Shown here piece by piece: positions 12,001-22,960 of a stretch of DNA of 64,000 nucleotides (within the stretch, counting starts at the first letter, position 1; each line of letters starts with the position of its first letter). The position numbers and the translations under genes were made by a program. Source of the stretch: Meandrina meandrites (taxonomy: Eukaryota > Cnidaria > Anthozoa > Scleractinia > Meandrinidae); assembly GCA_963693305.1 (NCBI GenBank), contig OY855910.1:17710362-17774361 (forward strand), in the 5' to 3' direction. Under the pieces are notes generated by a model, which made no database searches, had not been told where the DNA came from, and saw nothing but the letters and a program-made list of their open reading frames with translations.

Positions 12001-15000
12001 TGTACTAGTTACAGTGATAAACATGAATGTCCTCACATTGTGTCTTAAGGCCAGACATTATACTTCTACTAAATAAACCGTACGAATTAATTTACACTTA
12101 ACTATTGTGTCTAATTAGTCTGACAATGTATAACTGCTCTTTAAACTCAAAAATTATAGCTATTATAACAGCAGAACTTTACATGTGTCTGCAGCAAATG
12201 CTACACTACACCTACAATACCTTGTCAAGCTCCTCCAGCGTCTCTTTAAAATCCTGCTTTAATGATTTTGGTAGAAAATCATGGGTCTTCTTTTTCCATT
12301 CCTTGGACAATGGTGCAACCATGTTGGCAAGAATGGCCTTTTCTACAAGACCGCTGTATCGCTCTAGCTCTGACTCAGGTGGCGACACAGCACGTGAAAG
12401 TCCAAAAGTGGGAGTTGTTGCTGGAGGGAAACTGATACTTAAAACAGACAGCGTCTCCTCATCATACTCCCTGAATGATGATACTGAGGAAATATTCTGT
12501 GGTGAACTTGTTACAGTATAACTTTCACCAAGATCATGGATTTCTGAGTCCGTATGACCATTTGAAATTGTTTCAATACTTTCAATCCTGCTTGGCTCAT
12601 TTACCCTGCCTTGTCCTCCCCATGCAACTTTTGCCTTCTTAGGGTCTGGAGATTCTGATACAGATTCTCCATTATGATGCAAGCTGCTACTTTGAGGACT
12701 ACGGGAACGCGTACTTGATTTAACATACTGTTCTGCAGACTGAGGTCTTTTAACTCGTGGTGGTTTGGAGCTTGACAGAGGACTTGTATCAACATCAATC
12801 TTTCTCTCTCCCTCAGAAGGTTCCTGTTCATTCTTGGGTGACAATTTTCTAGGTGGGCTAACAAGAGGTGGGCTTGTGTGCCCCTTGATAAGGCCCACCC
12901 TGGGCACTCCCTGGGTTACATAGTTACCCTTTCCTTTAGAGTATCCAGAAGTTGGTGATTGGGATCTTCCACCATAGAGGGGTTGAATTTTCTCTTCAAT
13001 GACATTTCCAGGAGGACTATGTTGCTTTCGTGGACTTATCTTCTTGGTAACTACAAATAAAAGGAAATAAAAAGGTCGGCAACTTTGCTTCAACTACATG
13101 TATAAAATTGTGTAGATTACATGAATTTAATGTAGTCCTTGACAGCTTTCACACACATACACAAAATATTGGTTTGTTCCAGGGGAGGGAGGGGGGGGGG
13201 GACTCCCTTATATAAGCTATATAGGTATGTGCAGCCCAAAGGGTCTGGTTTTCAAGCTGTTTTGGTCGGAAATAGATATAGGGTATAGATTTTGACCATT
13301 TTGGTCTGAAATGGGGTATGGTTTGTGTACTCTGGTGAGACTGGTCAACAACTTTTGCATTAATAACAGCTACAGTTGTTATTATGTACCCCTTGAGATG
13401 TGCAATTCAAAAATGTTGGGAATTTCAGGCCCTTGTCAAATTTTAGGCAAACCAAAGTAGTTCCTGGATACAATCTGGCCTGTCAGAAATAGGGTATAAA
13501 TTTTGGAGTCAGGTCTCAAATAGGGTAAGGGTTTCTTGGAGCGTGCTTCGCACCCCCACCAAAATTTTCAGAGAGGAGCACCCCCAGGGGGTGGGGGTGG
13601 TTGTTCTTTCTTCCTTGATGTCACAAGGAGGGGTTGGGTAAGTATAGGTCACTTGCACTAATGGCAAGTGGTCTTTTCAATTCTGAATCAGATCAGTAAC
13701 AATTGAACCAGGTTCACATAACTTAAAACATAAAATATACCTTAACCATGGACACCTTACCATACTCTGCCTATACAACAATAAAAGTCAACCACCCAAG
13801 TACTTCTCCCTTTCAAATGAAGGTAACCAAGTTTTTTGTCAAAAATAATATTAATATTGATATTAACTAATTAATAAATTAATAATACACATGCAAAAAT
13901 TTCAGCAAGCTCATTGGCTGAGAGCACGTCAATTAAACCCAAACAGTGCAGAAAGTTGAAATTCAGTGCAAAAAGATGAAATTCAGTGCAGAAAGTTGAA
14001 ATTAAGTTGACCGACAGGAAAGCCGCGAAAGTGCACCAAACAAAATAGCGGCCGCTGTCGGAGGGTTTGGAGAGAACAAAAACATCAATTAGTTAGACCG
14101 ATTTAAAGAAAATTATCAGTGTATAAACTAATATACTAGCAACTGGACGTTTGTGCAGCACAAAAGAGGCTCTATGAAACTACTGAAGGCTACCAATCAA
14201 GGATTTTCTTTCGCGACAGCTCATAAAGAAGGAAGATTACAAGCCTGAATTGAAGTCACACATTTCAGCTCATTCCCATGTAACTGAATGAGGATAAAAG
14301 CACCTGATAATGCATGACAGAGAGCTTTAAAATTCTGTAGCTTGGCAACTCCGTAATGTTTTAACAACGATTCGGAAAGGTAAGCGACCGAACACACCTT
14401 CTTTGTCATCCACTTGCAGAGAAATTTTATTTGTATTTGTATTATAAACAAGTAATCACATGATGTTTCTCATGCAATTTGGGATGAATCAGCACGAGTA
14501 AATTTTTCAAAGACTACACGAGCCCGTAGGGTGAGTGCAATTTGGTTGGCCTTTGAAAAATTTACTCATGCTGATTTATCCCAAATTGCACTCGAAATCA
14601 TGTGATTACCTATACTAATTAATTAATTAATTAATTGATTAATTAAATATATTCCCTATGTACAGCAGGCCTTTAATTATGCAAGCAATGGTAATATGTG
14701 CATGAACTGATATCTTACAACTTATACATTAATACTACATGTAGCTTAGCATACCAGGACCAGATGTCTTGCCTTGTCTTTTATAAATTAACTTTGTTGT
14801 CAGACTCTGGGCTGATGGTGTGTAGTTATTAGCGACAGCATCACTACAAAAAAGATTAGTTAACATAAATATGTAAAATGACCAAATGTTACAAATTCAG
14901 GACAATGATCACATGTAAAGGATTTAATTTGGACCTATGTTAACACTTTGAATGTGCAAAGACAGAGGGATGCAGGGACTGAGGGATGGATGGATGGAAG

Positions 15001-18000
15001 GATGCAAGGGGGAAGGATGGAAGGGATGGAGGATCAGAGGAACAGAGGAAAAGGGAAACGGACGGATGAAGGGATGCAGGGATGGGGGATGAAAGGACTG
15101 AGGAAGGAAGGTACTGTAGGGAGACAGGCTAGGCAGGCAGGCAGGCAAGGGGGTACAAAACATTATGCAGGCAGGTAAAAAGGAACAGTTAAGCACTTCT
15201 AAACCAGTGGCCATGGGAAGGGGTATAGAATGGTAAAATCTGAAACTCGCTGTGAGAGGCCGAGACCATCATTTAAAATCTGAGACCGAGACTAACAATT
15301 TTTTTCAAATCCAAGCCCGAGACACCGCGATTCAAAAATCTGAGCGCGGGACTCCAGCGTGGGACTATTACAACGCTAGTCTAATGCTCTGTAGCTCTCT
15401 GCTTTGCTGTTGTTGTTGCCGTTGTTTTGTGACGGTTCAAACTGATTAAAACTTTCACTTGGTTTGTGAGACTCAGAGACTCAATTTCAAAATTACACCA
15501 AGATTTCAAGACACACCTAAAATTTTCCGAGATCCATGATTTTTCAAGGACCATTCTATACCCCTATGGGAGATCCAATTCTTCCTGTCAGTACCAACAA
15601 CCCCTCCCCCTTCTTCCATCCTCCCTTTTTAAGCAAGAAAAGTCTATATTTTTCACTTAAGACATTATTCTATAAATTATGCAATATTGAACACTTTTCA
15701 TCTGAAACAGACTTGAAATCATCAATTGATTTTACATTTTGAGAAATGAACTGCCTGCCATGCACCCACCTTGTGTGTCTATAATGACTTTTCTCTTTAG
15801 TTGGTGATGCCTGAGTGTACGCTCCATACTCTACAATCTTTGGTCTTTCACTATAGGCAGGCTACAGGTAAAGATTACAACAATAAATATCAGATTACCA
15901 CATCAACAGGAAATCTCCCTCCCTCTCCCCTCCTTCCCACATTGAGATAAACAGATCAGCCACCCAGCTAGATTAACTTCAGTCTACAGTAAGTTATTCT
16001 GCCTCTTGGTAGAATTTTATCAGCTACTGTCTTGTTCCTATACAATATTTTTTTATAACCAAAGGTAAATGAACATGTGTTGTTTCTTGTTCCTTGTCAT
16101 ACAAGGGCTAATGGTAATAATTTATTACCTGTGGAGCACTCAGAGGTGGAAGGTGATCAAAGATATCCCGATGTTTGATGTTTAAAATGCTGTCAGATAA
16201 GTCTTTTGACTGAAAATATTACAAAAAATATGCAGAATGTGTAAATTCTGGGTGAATAGATTGGTTAGCATATATGCATACATACAGCATAATAATTATG
16301 TTAAGGAGAATAATAATATTATTTAATAATATGTCTGAAATCACCTACAGGGACCATTGGGGCACTTTGTGTTTGACAGAGAGTGTAATATATGGTTTCA
16401 GTCAACACTTAACTGAAACTTGTCTATTAAGTGTATAATGAACATTCAACTGAGTGTATGCAAACGGTTCCAAAGAAATCAAGACTCTGAGGTCACATCA
16501 CAAAAAGATTTGAGTTTGAAAGGCCCATAATAATTGGATAATTTCTTAGGAGGGCATGGCCAGGGTGCTGAACACTGCCATACTGCAAAAAAATTGGCAA
16601 ATATAAAGCTGCATACAGTCAACTCTCGCCTTGTGGACACCCCGCTATTACGGACACTCACTATTACGGACAAAATTCAGATCCCCGGCTATAGAGGTTT
16701 GACTGGAAATGCCTCCCGCTATTACGGACTCTCGCTAATACGGACACTAAACAAAGTCCCAAGCTTGTCCGCTATAACAAGAGTTGACTGTACTGTGAAA
16801 AAAAATTGGAAAATACTGCAATGTTATAGTTATATGCCCAGTATAGCTCACAGTTTCATTGTCATGGGTGTGAAAACAATGACATTCACTCTACCAATGT
16901 AACATACATATTAAAGACCGTGTGACAGAATAAAACTGTTTCCAGCAGCTTGTTTCCGAAAAAAAACAGGAACCAAAAATAGTTGGGAGAATTCATGTGA
17001 AGGATTAATGACACACGAAAATTAAAAATATCAGGAAATTTAATAAGTACTGTCAGTACAATATTACTAAAATAACTTTATTACAGTTATTTCAATATGT
17101 CTCAGCCTCATGTTTAAGAGACTTTTGTTTGATTTTGCTCATCAGTTATCCTCCACTGCATCACTCTCACTGTCTGAACTGTCCTCTAGCTGCCACTAAG
17201 TTCCGTTTAGACTGTGGAATACTTTATGTTTTGTTACATGTAGCTTGTTTTGCTTGCTATATATTGTTTACAATGGCGATCATGATCATATCAATGATAA
17301 TTTGTTACAGTCTGAGGTCAAAGCTACATATTGAAGAATAGAAAAAAAAATTGTGAAATTAAATGCACTTCGATTCTCCTTCCTCTCAAAATTAAAAAAT
17401 TTTATAGTCACAATGGCCGTTTACGCGTTACCCGTCTGGACGGGCTTCGGCAAACATTTTGTAGTTCGTCCAGTTAGCTGTCTCTAGTATAAAGAAGGGC
17501 ACAAGACACGTTACCCATCCAGACGAGCTACTTTTTGAAACACGTCTTGAACGACATATTTCGAATAGTAGCTTGTCTAGACGGGTAACACATCTTGTGG
17601 TTGTCTTTATACTAGAGACGGATAACCGGACGAACTACAAAATGTTTGCCAAAGCCCGTCCAGTCGGGTAACGCATCTCTAGTATAAAAACGGCCAATAT
17701 GGCTATTGATTTTTCATGAAATTTAGTGAGAATAAGGTGTAACATTCAAAACTAAAATTACCGAAATCCTGCATGATGAATTGGCCAACAGTGCAATACT
17801 ACAAACCCTCCTTGCATTTGAAAGGAGGCATGTACTAAAACCCGAAACAACGAAAGGAAACCACTGAAGGAAACGACCAAAACGAAACAGCCGAAAGGAG
17901 CAAAACAAAACAAAAACACCGAAACAAGCAAAACCCATTACCATTATTGAGAGCTAACCGTAAACAGCCTAACCAAAGTGATATTCAGTTTAACTGGAGT

Positions 18001-19251
18001 GCCATTCAGGCTAACCGCAGTGTAGCTTGCACTAGGTTAGCCTAAAAAGCACTCTGGTTAGCCTGAATATCCCTCAGGTTAGCCTGACAAATGCCCAGGT
18101 TAGCCTGTTTATGGTTAGCTCTCAATGATAGCACTGATTTTCCTTGTTTTAGTGATATTGTTTCATTTTGCTCATTTCAGCTGTTTCGCTCGTTTCAGGG
18201 GGGTTTCGTTTCATTGTTTCGGGTTTAGTACATGCCTTGAAAGGATTATTCGCCACTTAAGCGCTTACTCGACCAGGTAAACTGGGGATTATCGCATGAT
18301 TTAATTGTCCAGAAGAGGTGTATCATATAACATATTTTGACCAGTGGATTATAACACATATGGTAATCTCCTCTTGGTAATCTCTAGTAAATGATGTGAT
18401 TATATTAACAAATTAATTTTCTTGAGGAGTAGAAGTTGACCGTTAGCTGATCAAAAATGAAAACTGTCATATGAAGTCAATTAGATTTGTGAGCCTGGCA
18501 TCCAAAATTCTGAAAAGAACCGATGACATCGGTTTGGATTTCTCGACGCAATTTTAATTATGTGGCAGGCATAATTATTGAGACAGTAGAATAACAAATC
18601 ATGTAAGATAATGGCAAATCTATGTTGATCATGTCTAATCATTTTATCAAAATGGTCGACATTTATTTCAACCTCTGTCACTATCATCAGAAAAGATAAA
18701 ATGAACTGCTCACACCTCATTACTTGGATAAAATCGAACAAGTTTAACGATGTTCGAAATAATTAAGGTGCAAAAAAATATACGAGATTCATTGTAAGCG
18801 AGCAAATGATGAACTTGTTTCGATTGTTTATCTTTTGATCCATATCGGGCATATGCATTAAGTGGCTGCCAAATGAACGTCACATTTGACTTCCATAGAA
18901 AAGCCTTTCTGTACTGCGATTTTTAAAATAAGGCCTAAAACCTTGCATGGGGAAAACTGACCAAGTGAACACGTTACGTTGTCGATTAAGGTAATTCAAA
19001 CACACATTTTCACCCACTGTCGATTGTTTTTAAAACAATTCGATCCCTTTGGTTTATTGTTATGGAGTCAGGACTGGAGTACAAATGACTTACCGTTTAG
19101 CATAAAAATATGCATTTACAAAATTATGTACAAAATATTTTGTACACAATACAACCCAGATTATTATACGCCAAGGATTATATCAAAAAACATTCACGAA
19201 TACATCAAGCTCAAATACACATACCTCGCTTCGTTCGCGGGCTGCCGCCAT
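1..19251 (-). CDS. Axonemal dynein heavy chain, DNAH3/7/12 type (5' part, runs off left edge)
   Basis: Exons (minus strand): 19251-19225, 16209-16129, 15861-15770, 14843-14755, 13050-12221, 11967-11863, 11314-11184, 10127-9932, 9265-9071, 6236-5983, 5634-5430, 4527-4324, 3941-3790, 3369-3174, 2732-2538, 1912-1724, 1150-1022, 601-500, 44-1 (partial). All are AG/GT bounded and phases agree, giving about 1138 residues. The start (MAAARERSE) has a strong Kozak context (A at -3, G at +4). Residues 97-373 are one long Ser/Pro-rich disordered exon. After it come the dynein tail and linker: SILDYVLLDP, RFPWHAS, SLMSLNLRS, FTWPERI, EISGRAAKEFSLEK, YKDTGISILSAVDDLQ, then LLDDHIVKT at the edge. The wording of these linker motifs resembles single-headed inner-arm dyneins DNAH3, 7 and 12 more than DNAH1 or DNAH6; exact orthology is not decided. 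The AAA motor lies outside the window. Known role of the family: ciliary/flagellar beating. Weakest points: exon 1, and the exon-13 donor (GTCAAT, chosen by phase). Confidence 0.9.
176..300. mobile_element. Short inverted-repeat element (MITE-like)
   Basis: The left half contains GTTAGTTGGGGA and a GAACGGCGAG run; the right half contains the reverse complements (CTCGCCGTT, TCCCCAACTAAC). It is probably related to the CAGGTGTT-bounded element at 39835-39945. It lies in the intron between the last two dynein exons. Confidence 0.55.
1190..1266. repeat. CATGAC-type degenerate microsatellite
   Basis: Short units of the type CATGACATGA / CATGACATAA recur irregularly between dynein exons 16 and 17-18. 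No function is visible. Confidence 0.6.
1319..1704. mobile_element. Inverted-repeat element with TTGCAACTTGC motifs
   Basis: Ends are imperfect inverted repeats: left GCCATGCTACACGAGCAACG, right (reverse complement) GCCATGTTACACCAGGCAAT. The inside is rich in GCAACTTGC/TTGCAAC words in both orientations. Overlapping short ORFs here follow from this repeat composition, not from a gene. Intronic to the dynein gene. Confidence 0.6.
4630..4765 (+). mobile_element. Penelope-like 3'-tail fragment with hammerhead-like core
   Basis: This stretch matches, in reverse orientation, the sequence 3' of the Penelope-like endonuclease fragment at 45103-45225 (shared CAGTTGGCTTT, CCGATGA, TTTTTTGGTCGAAACGTC, GTCAGTGTC, CACAATAATTTACATT). 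It is therefore a second, tail-only copy of the same family. CCGATGA (4668-4674) and GAAA (4694-4697) flank a possible stem II, as in hammerhead ribozymes. Intronic to the dynein gene. Confidence 0.6.
6440..6835. mobile_element. Pair of adjacent foldback repeats
   Basis: CCAATCTCATCCCCAGAG is mirrored by CTCTGGGGACGAGATTGG at 6491-6555. A second inverted repeat spans about 6627-6835: GGGAATTTTTAAGAACACTC and its near complement surround a GC-rich centre, flanked by mirrored AAAGAAATAAAAAA. No coding content is recognised. Two degenerate units of the 45-bp minisatellite lie just to the left (6336-6430). Confidence 0.55.
7711..8030. repeat. 45-bp minisatellite, block 1 (about 7 units)
   Basis: Units carry ATAGGCCTGCAATGTGTGCA followed by GAGAGC and the near-palindrome CTAGATAACTATCTAG. 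Two subtypes (CTATCTAGCAT and CTTTCTAGCAC) alternate, making a 90-bp higher-order unit. Because 45 is a multiple of three, the array creates long spurious reading frames of a 15-residue repeat. It lies in the dynein intron between exons 9 and 10. Confidence 0.9.
8031..8612. mobile_element. MITE inserted inside the minisatellite
   Basis: The ends are inverted repeats (GATCGTTTTTACGTGAC and, on the other strand, GATCGTTTTCACTGTCACG), flanked on both sides by TATA (8027-8030 and 8613-8616), which fits a target-site duplication within the array. At 8385-8423 a 16-bp perfect stem (CGCCATATTGGTGTAC) with a 7-nt loop forms a strong hairpin. No transposase is present. Confidence 0.75.
8613..8980. repeat. 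45-bp minisatellite, block 2 (about 8 units)
   Basis: Same unit and subtypes as the block ending at 8030, with more divergent units towards the right end. The two blocks would be continuous without the inserted element between them. It ends close to dynein exon 9. Confidence 0.9.
10222..10522. repeat. Three-copy repeat (two direct, one inverted) with hammerhead-like cores
   Basis: Two minus-oriented copies and one plus-oriented copy share the ends AAAAGTGCCAAAA and the core ATTCC...CTGAAGA...TGGAAT. Cores lie at 10236-10274 and 10343-10381 (minus) and 10465-10503 (plus). In the plus copy ATTCCA pairs with TGGAAT, and GGGC/GCCC forms a 4-bp stem. The minus copy at 10343-10381 keeps GAAA. Located in the intron between dynein exons 7 and 8. 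Confidence 0.65.
10625..10905. mobile_element. Foldback element with GGACTCCYATATAAAA ends
   Basis: Left end GGGGGACTCCCATATAAAA; right end, on the other strand, GGACTCCTATATAAAAGAGA. No protein-coding content. Dynein intron. Confidence 0.6.
13170..13640. repeat. G-rich repeat remnant with AATAGGGTA / AATGGGGTATGG motifs
   Basis: Starts with a long G-run, then ACTCCCTTATATAAG, followed by repeated words such as AAATAGGGTA and AAATGGGGTATGG. It resembles the ends of the element at 10625-10905 but is too decayed to bound precisely. It lies between dynein exons 4 and 5. Confidence 0.4.
13944..14006. repeat. Three-unit tandem repeat, about 20 bp
   Basis: CAGTGCAGAAAGTTGAAATT recurs three times with one or two changes. 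No function is visible. Confidence 0.6.
14452..14608. mobile_element. Short foldback element
   Basis: Arms mirror each other: TAATCACATGAT, GCAATTTGGGAT, AGTAAATTTTTCAAAG on the left and their complements on the right, around a short loop containing CACGAGCCCGTAGGG. Followed by an (AATT)n run at 14615-14650. Confidence 0.7.
14950..15175. repeat. Purine-rich GGAT/GGCA low-complexity tract
   Basis: Long G/A-biased run with GGATGGATGGAAGGATG and later GGCAGGCAGGCAAGG words. It opens reading frames on both strands but encodes nothing recognisable. Confidence 0.7.
16616..16790. mobile_element. MITE, CAGTCAACTC ends, TA duplication (pogo/Tigger-like)
   Basis: Terminal repeats CAGTCAACTCTCGCC and (other strand) CAGTCAACTCTTGTTATAGC, flanked by TA on both sides. 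Internal words such as CGCTATTACGGACA repeat. The end sequence and TA target resemble Tc1/mariner pogo/Tigger-type non-autonomous elements. Related copies are at 21261, 41482 and 60556. Confidence 0.75.
17415..17695. mobile_element. Foldback element, GGCCGTTT ends
   Basis: The left arm contains GCGTTACCCGTCTGGACGGG and AAACATTTTGTAGTTCGTCC; the right arm repeats them inverted with few changes. Almost the whole unit can fold into one hairpin. No coding capacity. Confidence 0.75.
17827..18236. mobile_element. Foldback element, family A copy 1 (9-bp target duplication)
   Basis: Ends are GGCATGTACTAAAACCCGAA and its inverted copy (…AGTACATGCC). Outer arms are GAAAC/GTTTC-rich; inner arms begin GAGAGCTAACCGTAAAC; the centre holds several GGTTAGCCTGAAT-type units in opposite orientations. 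A perfect 9-bp direct repeat TTGAAAGGA flanks it (17818-17826 and 18237-18245). A second copy lies at 47116-47488. Target length and long internally repetitive arms recall Mutator-like foldbacks; no transposase is seen. Confidence 0.8.
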
Positions 19252-21063
19252 TTTTTCGTTTTCGTGAAAGCGTTACGTTACTTATGTCCTCGCTTGTGTT
19301 GAACGAACTCCATGCTCTCGATCAAAAACCCACATTTGCTTTCCCTCTCATTATATCTTGTGAGTCAATGTGACTACGGATTAACCGCAGCCATTTTCAG
19401 TTATGTTTGCCCAAGAACTTACACGGATCTGTGGCATAAACTCGTCGCCAAGGAGAATTAAATCGGGCTATGCATAATTTATGATTGGTACATGAAGTGA
19501 GCAAATGTTATCGAATATTTACCCATTTCCTGCGGCTTTTTCAATTTCTTTGTCAAAGGTGCAATTTCTTTTGTCATCTCAAATTAGCGACCGATTCCAA
19601 ACTGCGTGTATTTAAATAAAGGCAAAAAGCGAATATTTTGTTGAGGGCTGATCAGGTGTAATTAGTACAACCGTCCTCCTTATTAAAATGTCACGCTTTG
19701 TTAAGTTCATTTCACATATTGTTCTAATTTTTTTGTCTTTTTAAAATGAAATCGAGTGGGACAATTTATACCATAATCCGTGAGACAATTAAGCTTAAGT
19801 TTTGTTAAGCGGCACTTTCGTTATTTTTAATATACCTAGCGGCAAATATAGGCTTAACAAGCTTAGAACATTGTGCGGCGGATATAAAGATAAAATACTT
19901 GCCGTAAAACCCGACAAATGGTTGAAGAGCGTAAAATGTCACCTTTAATCACCATTACAAAAAGAAAAAGCAATGGATTTAATTCTTCCTATTGTTTGAT
20001 AATAAAGCATATTCGAGCTTAACTATTTTCCACCGACTCCACCGTAAAGGTCGTCAATTTTGACTCCAGTGGACTGGACTATTTAAAACATAAGAACTGC
20101 CGACACTCAATAGTAAAAACCTGGACCGATAACAAATAACCGCATTGTTATGGAATCTGTTAGGGTATTACCAGTCAAAATAGTCCGTGTCTATCGATCT
20201 TTATCCTAATAATAAGGTCGCACATTTTTTCTCATAAAATATTGCGTGACAAGCACAAGGTGCGGCTGGGGAGGATGAAAAATACTGAAAAAGTGTTTTG
20301 CAAAGGCAAAAAAAAAACAAATAAATTGTTTGCAGACATGACAAAATTGTCTGCAGCAAGATGCTTCCGGAATAAATTGTTTAAACAGACAACGACACAG
20401 AAAAAAATTGTTTTTCTTGGAAAAATTTCCATGCCTCCCTCCAAAAAGATAATGGTTCGTCCCTCCTCTTCACCTCAAGTGATTTTGGCATCAGGCACGG
20501 CCTCCCAAAGTAACTTCGATTCTCCTGGGCAATGCTCTTGAGACTCGTAACACTATCTTTGAGTTTCATAGCGCATAGCGCGGTACATGAAAATCACATT
20601 CAGCGGTTTTGGAGTTTGATAAAGCAGTGAGCCCAAGAAGTTACTTGACAACATTTGGCGTGAAGTTTTAATGAATCCATTCCAATATTTACAGTGTAAT
20701 ACCAGGTTTACCTAATTAACATTCTAAGATTGTACAGGTGTTATGCCTAGACCAGCTAGCTTATGATATTTTTTAACAATCATAATTTCCCTACAATAAT
20801 ATCGTTACCACTTGGAATGTATTTAAGGTTTCAATACTTTGTACCATGATTCTGCTAAATTGAGTGTGAAAATAAACACACAACAATAATAATGGTATAA
20901 TTAATTGGATAATAACTTAACAGAAAATGTACCACATTTTCCTAGCCAAAGAACATTCATTTAATAGGAAACTAAGTGTTGGCAGCCTTGCAATAAAGAA
21001 CAGCAAAAAGTGGAACAAAGTATGTCAGTGTGTGACAAAATCTCATAACAGGGATGAATCGTG

Positions 21064-21255
21064 GGGCCCTCCCTTATCATTCATCAGAATTGGCTGACCG
21101 GTGGTTTTGAGCATGAAATGGGCCTTTTTCACAAGATTTTCCCACAAAATCCACCACAACAATGTATACCATTTATGCATTGACTGATTTGACAGGAAAA
21201 ATCCCGACTAACAATGGAATTCTGGCCAGCCAGTTCTGAGTAATGATAAGCGCCC
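21064..21255. mobile_element. MITE with GGGCGCTTATCATT-type ends
   Basis: Left end GGGCCCTCCCTTATCATTCA; right end, other strand, GGGCGCTTATCATTACTCAG. Both continue into AGAAYTGGCTGRCC. Immediately adjacent to the next MITE. Confidence 0.65.
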
Positions 21256-21260
21256 ATGTA

Positions 21261-21492
21261 CAGTCAAACCTCTCTAATGTGGGCACTGATGCAGCAGATC
21301 CAAGTGTCAATCATAATGATGTAAATTATTCACAGCTATGCATGTCGTTATTGCAAAGGGTAATGGAACGTCTGTGCTCTATTATGAGGGCTAAAGGAAA
21401 TGCTGAATTATGAGGAATTTTGTGGAACCCAACAAACTTTCATTGATAGGGAGATGTCTACACAAGACATACCCACATGGAGAGGTTCACTG
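21261..21492. mobile_element. MITE, CAGTCAAACCTCT ends, TA duplication
   Basis: Left CAGTCAAACCTCTCTAATGT, right (other strand) CAGTGAACCTCTCCATGTGG, flanked by TA. Same broad pogo/Tigger-like class as the element at 16616. Confidence 0.65.
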
Positions 21493-22387
21493 TACAGCCA
21501 TACTTCAGATAAATAAAAAGAAACCAGCCACTTTGATCATTTGAATGTTATAACACAGTTGCTGTCTCGTTTGAACATTGAAATTGACCAAAGCAGTCAT
21601 TACAATGTCTCTTTTTTAACCCTGGACAATTCTTGTATATCAAACTACAAATTCCAAATTTCGGCAGTTAGGAAGTTCAGTGTAAAACCAACAATATTTT
21701 GTCAGACATGACATTATGTGTATATTCATAGAGGCAACAAATGTTAATATTCTGAACCAAAAAATATTGTAAAATGCCCTTCTTGTACCTAATATGTTCT
21801 AATAATGTTGTTTTACATTAAATAAAATAGATTTTAGAATGTCAGACATTTTGAATGAATAATAATTAAAATAAATTATAATGAATTGCAATACCAAAAT
21901 TATATTAGAATTTTAGACCGGTTCAAGGTTTTGAATTTAAATGCAATACATGATACCAGGGATTATGAGATGAAAGAAATTAATTGTAATTCTACTCAGC
22001 TTTGGTACCCTACTTGATACTCCACACTACAATAATAATTATCTTGAAACAGGCAAATATTCCCAACACGATAGTATCTACAAATAATATCATTTCTTTG
22101 CCTTTTGTAAGTAAAAAACAAGATACAAGTATACCTGGTAATAACCTACAATTCTATCAAATCCATGACACTACAAACAATCCGTCAAATTATCACATGT
22201 ATATTATTTAAAAAAGGTCTTGTACTATAAACCATCACTCTGACTAACAAGTCAATCCAAGCAAGCCTTGGATTCAACCACAATGAGACTTCAGTTAGTT
22301 ACGAAAACTTAATGCCATTTTCTTGGTGATCTTTGTGGGAGCACTCGACAAGTTTCTGATTCCTAATTTCTAACCAAAATACCACAT

Positions 22388-22393
22388 TTTATT
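22388..22393 (-). terminator. Possible polyadenylation signal of IFRD gene
   Basis: AATAAA on the minus strand, about 570 bp past the IFRD stop codon. It is the first canonical hexamer I noticed downstream; there is no transcript evidence. Confidence 0.3.
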
Positions 22394-22960
22394 CAGATGC
22401 ACTCTTCATTTGTCACATAAATATGGCACAAGTGTGATCATGTTACTTGAAAAAAACCAAGGGTGGTCAGTGACTTCTCAGAGAAGTCATTTCATTCCTC
22501 GACTGACACTTTTTCCTGTAATTTGAGTCAAGCGATTTCGGATAATTGACTGATCCACACTTTCTGACCTGATGGTTGTGAAGTACATGTAGCATGACAT
22601 ATCATTAAGAATCAGAATATCCACAAAGATTTGCCAAAACTGTCTTGCACTTCTCACTCACTTAGGGCTTATGAAAAGTTTTGTTTGAAAGAAATTAGTC
22701 TAGTTATCAATCCAAATTTCCTGTTTTCAGTTACAAACTGCAACAAACAGGGACAGTTAGATAAGAAGTATCTGAAGATGTCATAACAAAGTGTGGCACA
22801 GTTTACTTGAGTTGTGAAGTCTCAGGGCAAAACAAATACAGCAATAGCATTGCCAAGACTGGAATCTCATAGTCCTCTTATAGTACAAGTCCTTTGACAC
22901 TTTGTATTGTATTAAATAGGATTATTTAAAGTATATTATATGTAGGTACGTCGAGTGTTA

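Larger units (their letters stand above)
19252..22387. other. Intergenic stretch between dynein start and IFRD 3' end
   Basis: No convincing exon was found on either strand. The part next to 19252 should contain the dynein promoter (transcription leftwards). Two MITEs sit at 21064-21255 and 21261-21492; the rest is AT-rich unique-looking sequence. Confidence 0.5.

Noticed and set aside
14924..15214. ORFs rich in Pro/Ser/His (minus) or Gly/Met/Arg (plus)
   Set aside because: Produced by the purine-rich low-complexity tract.
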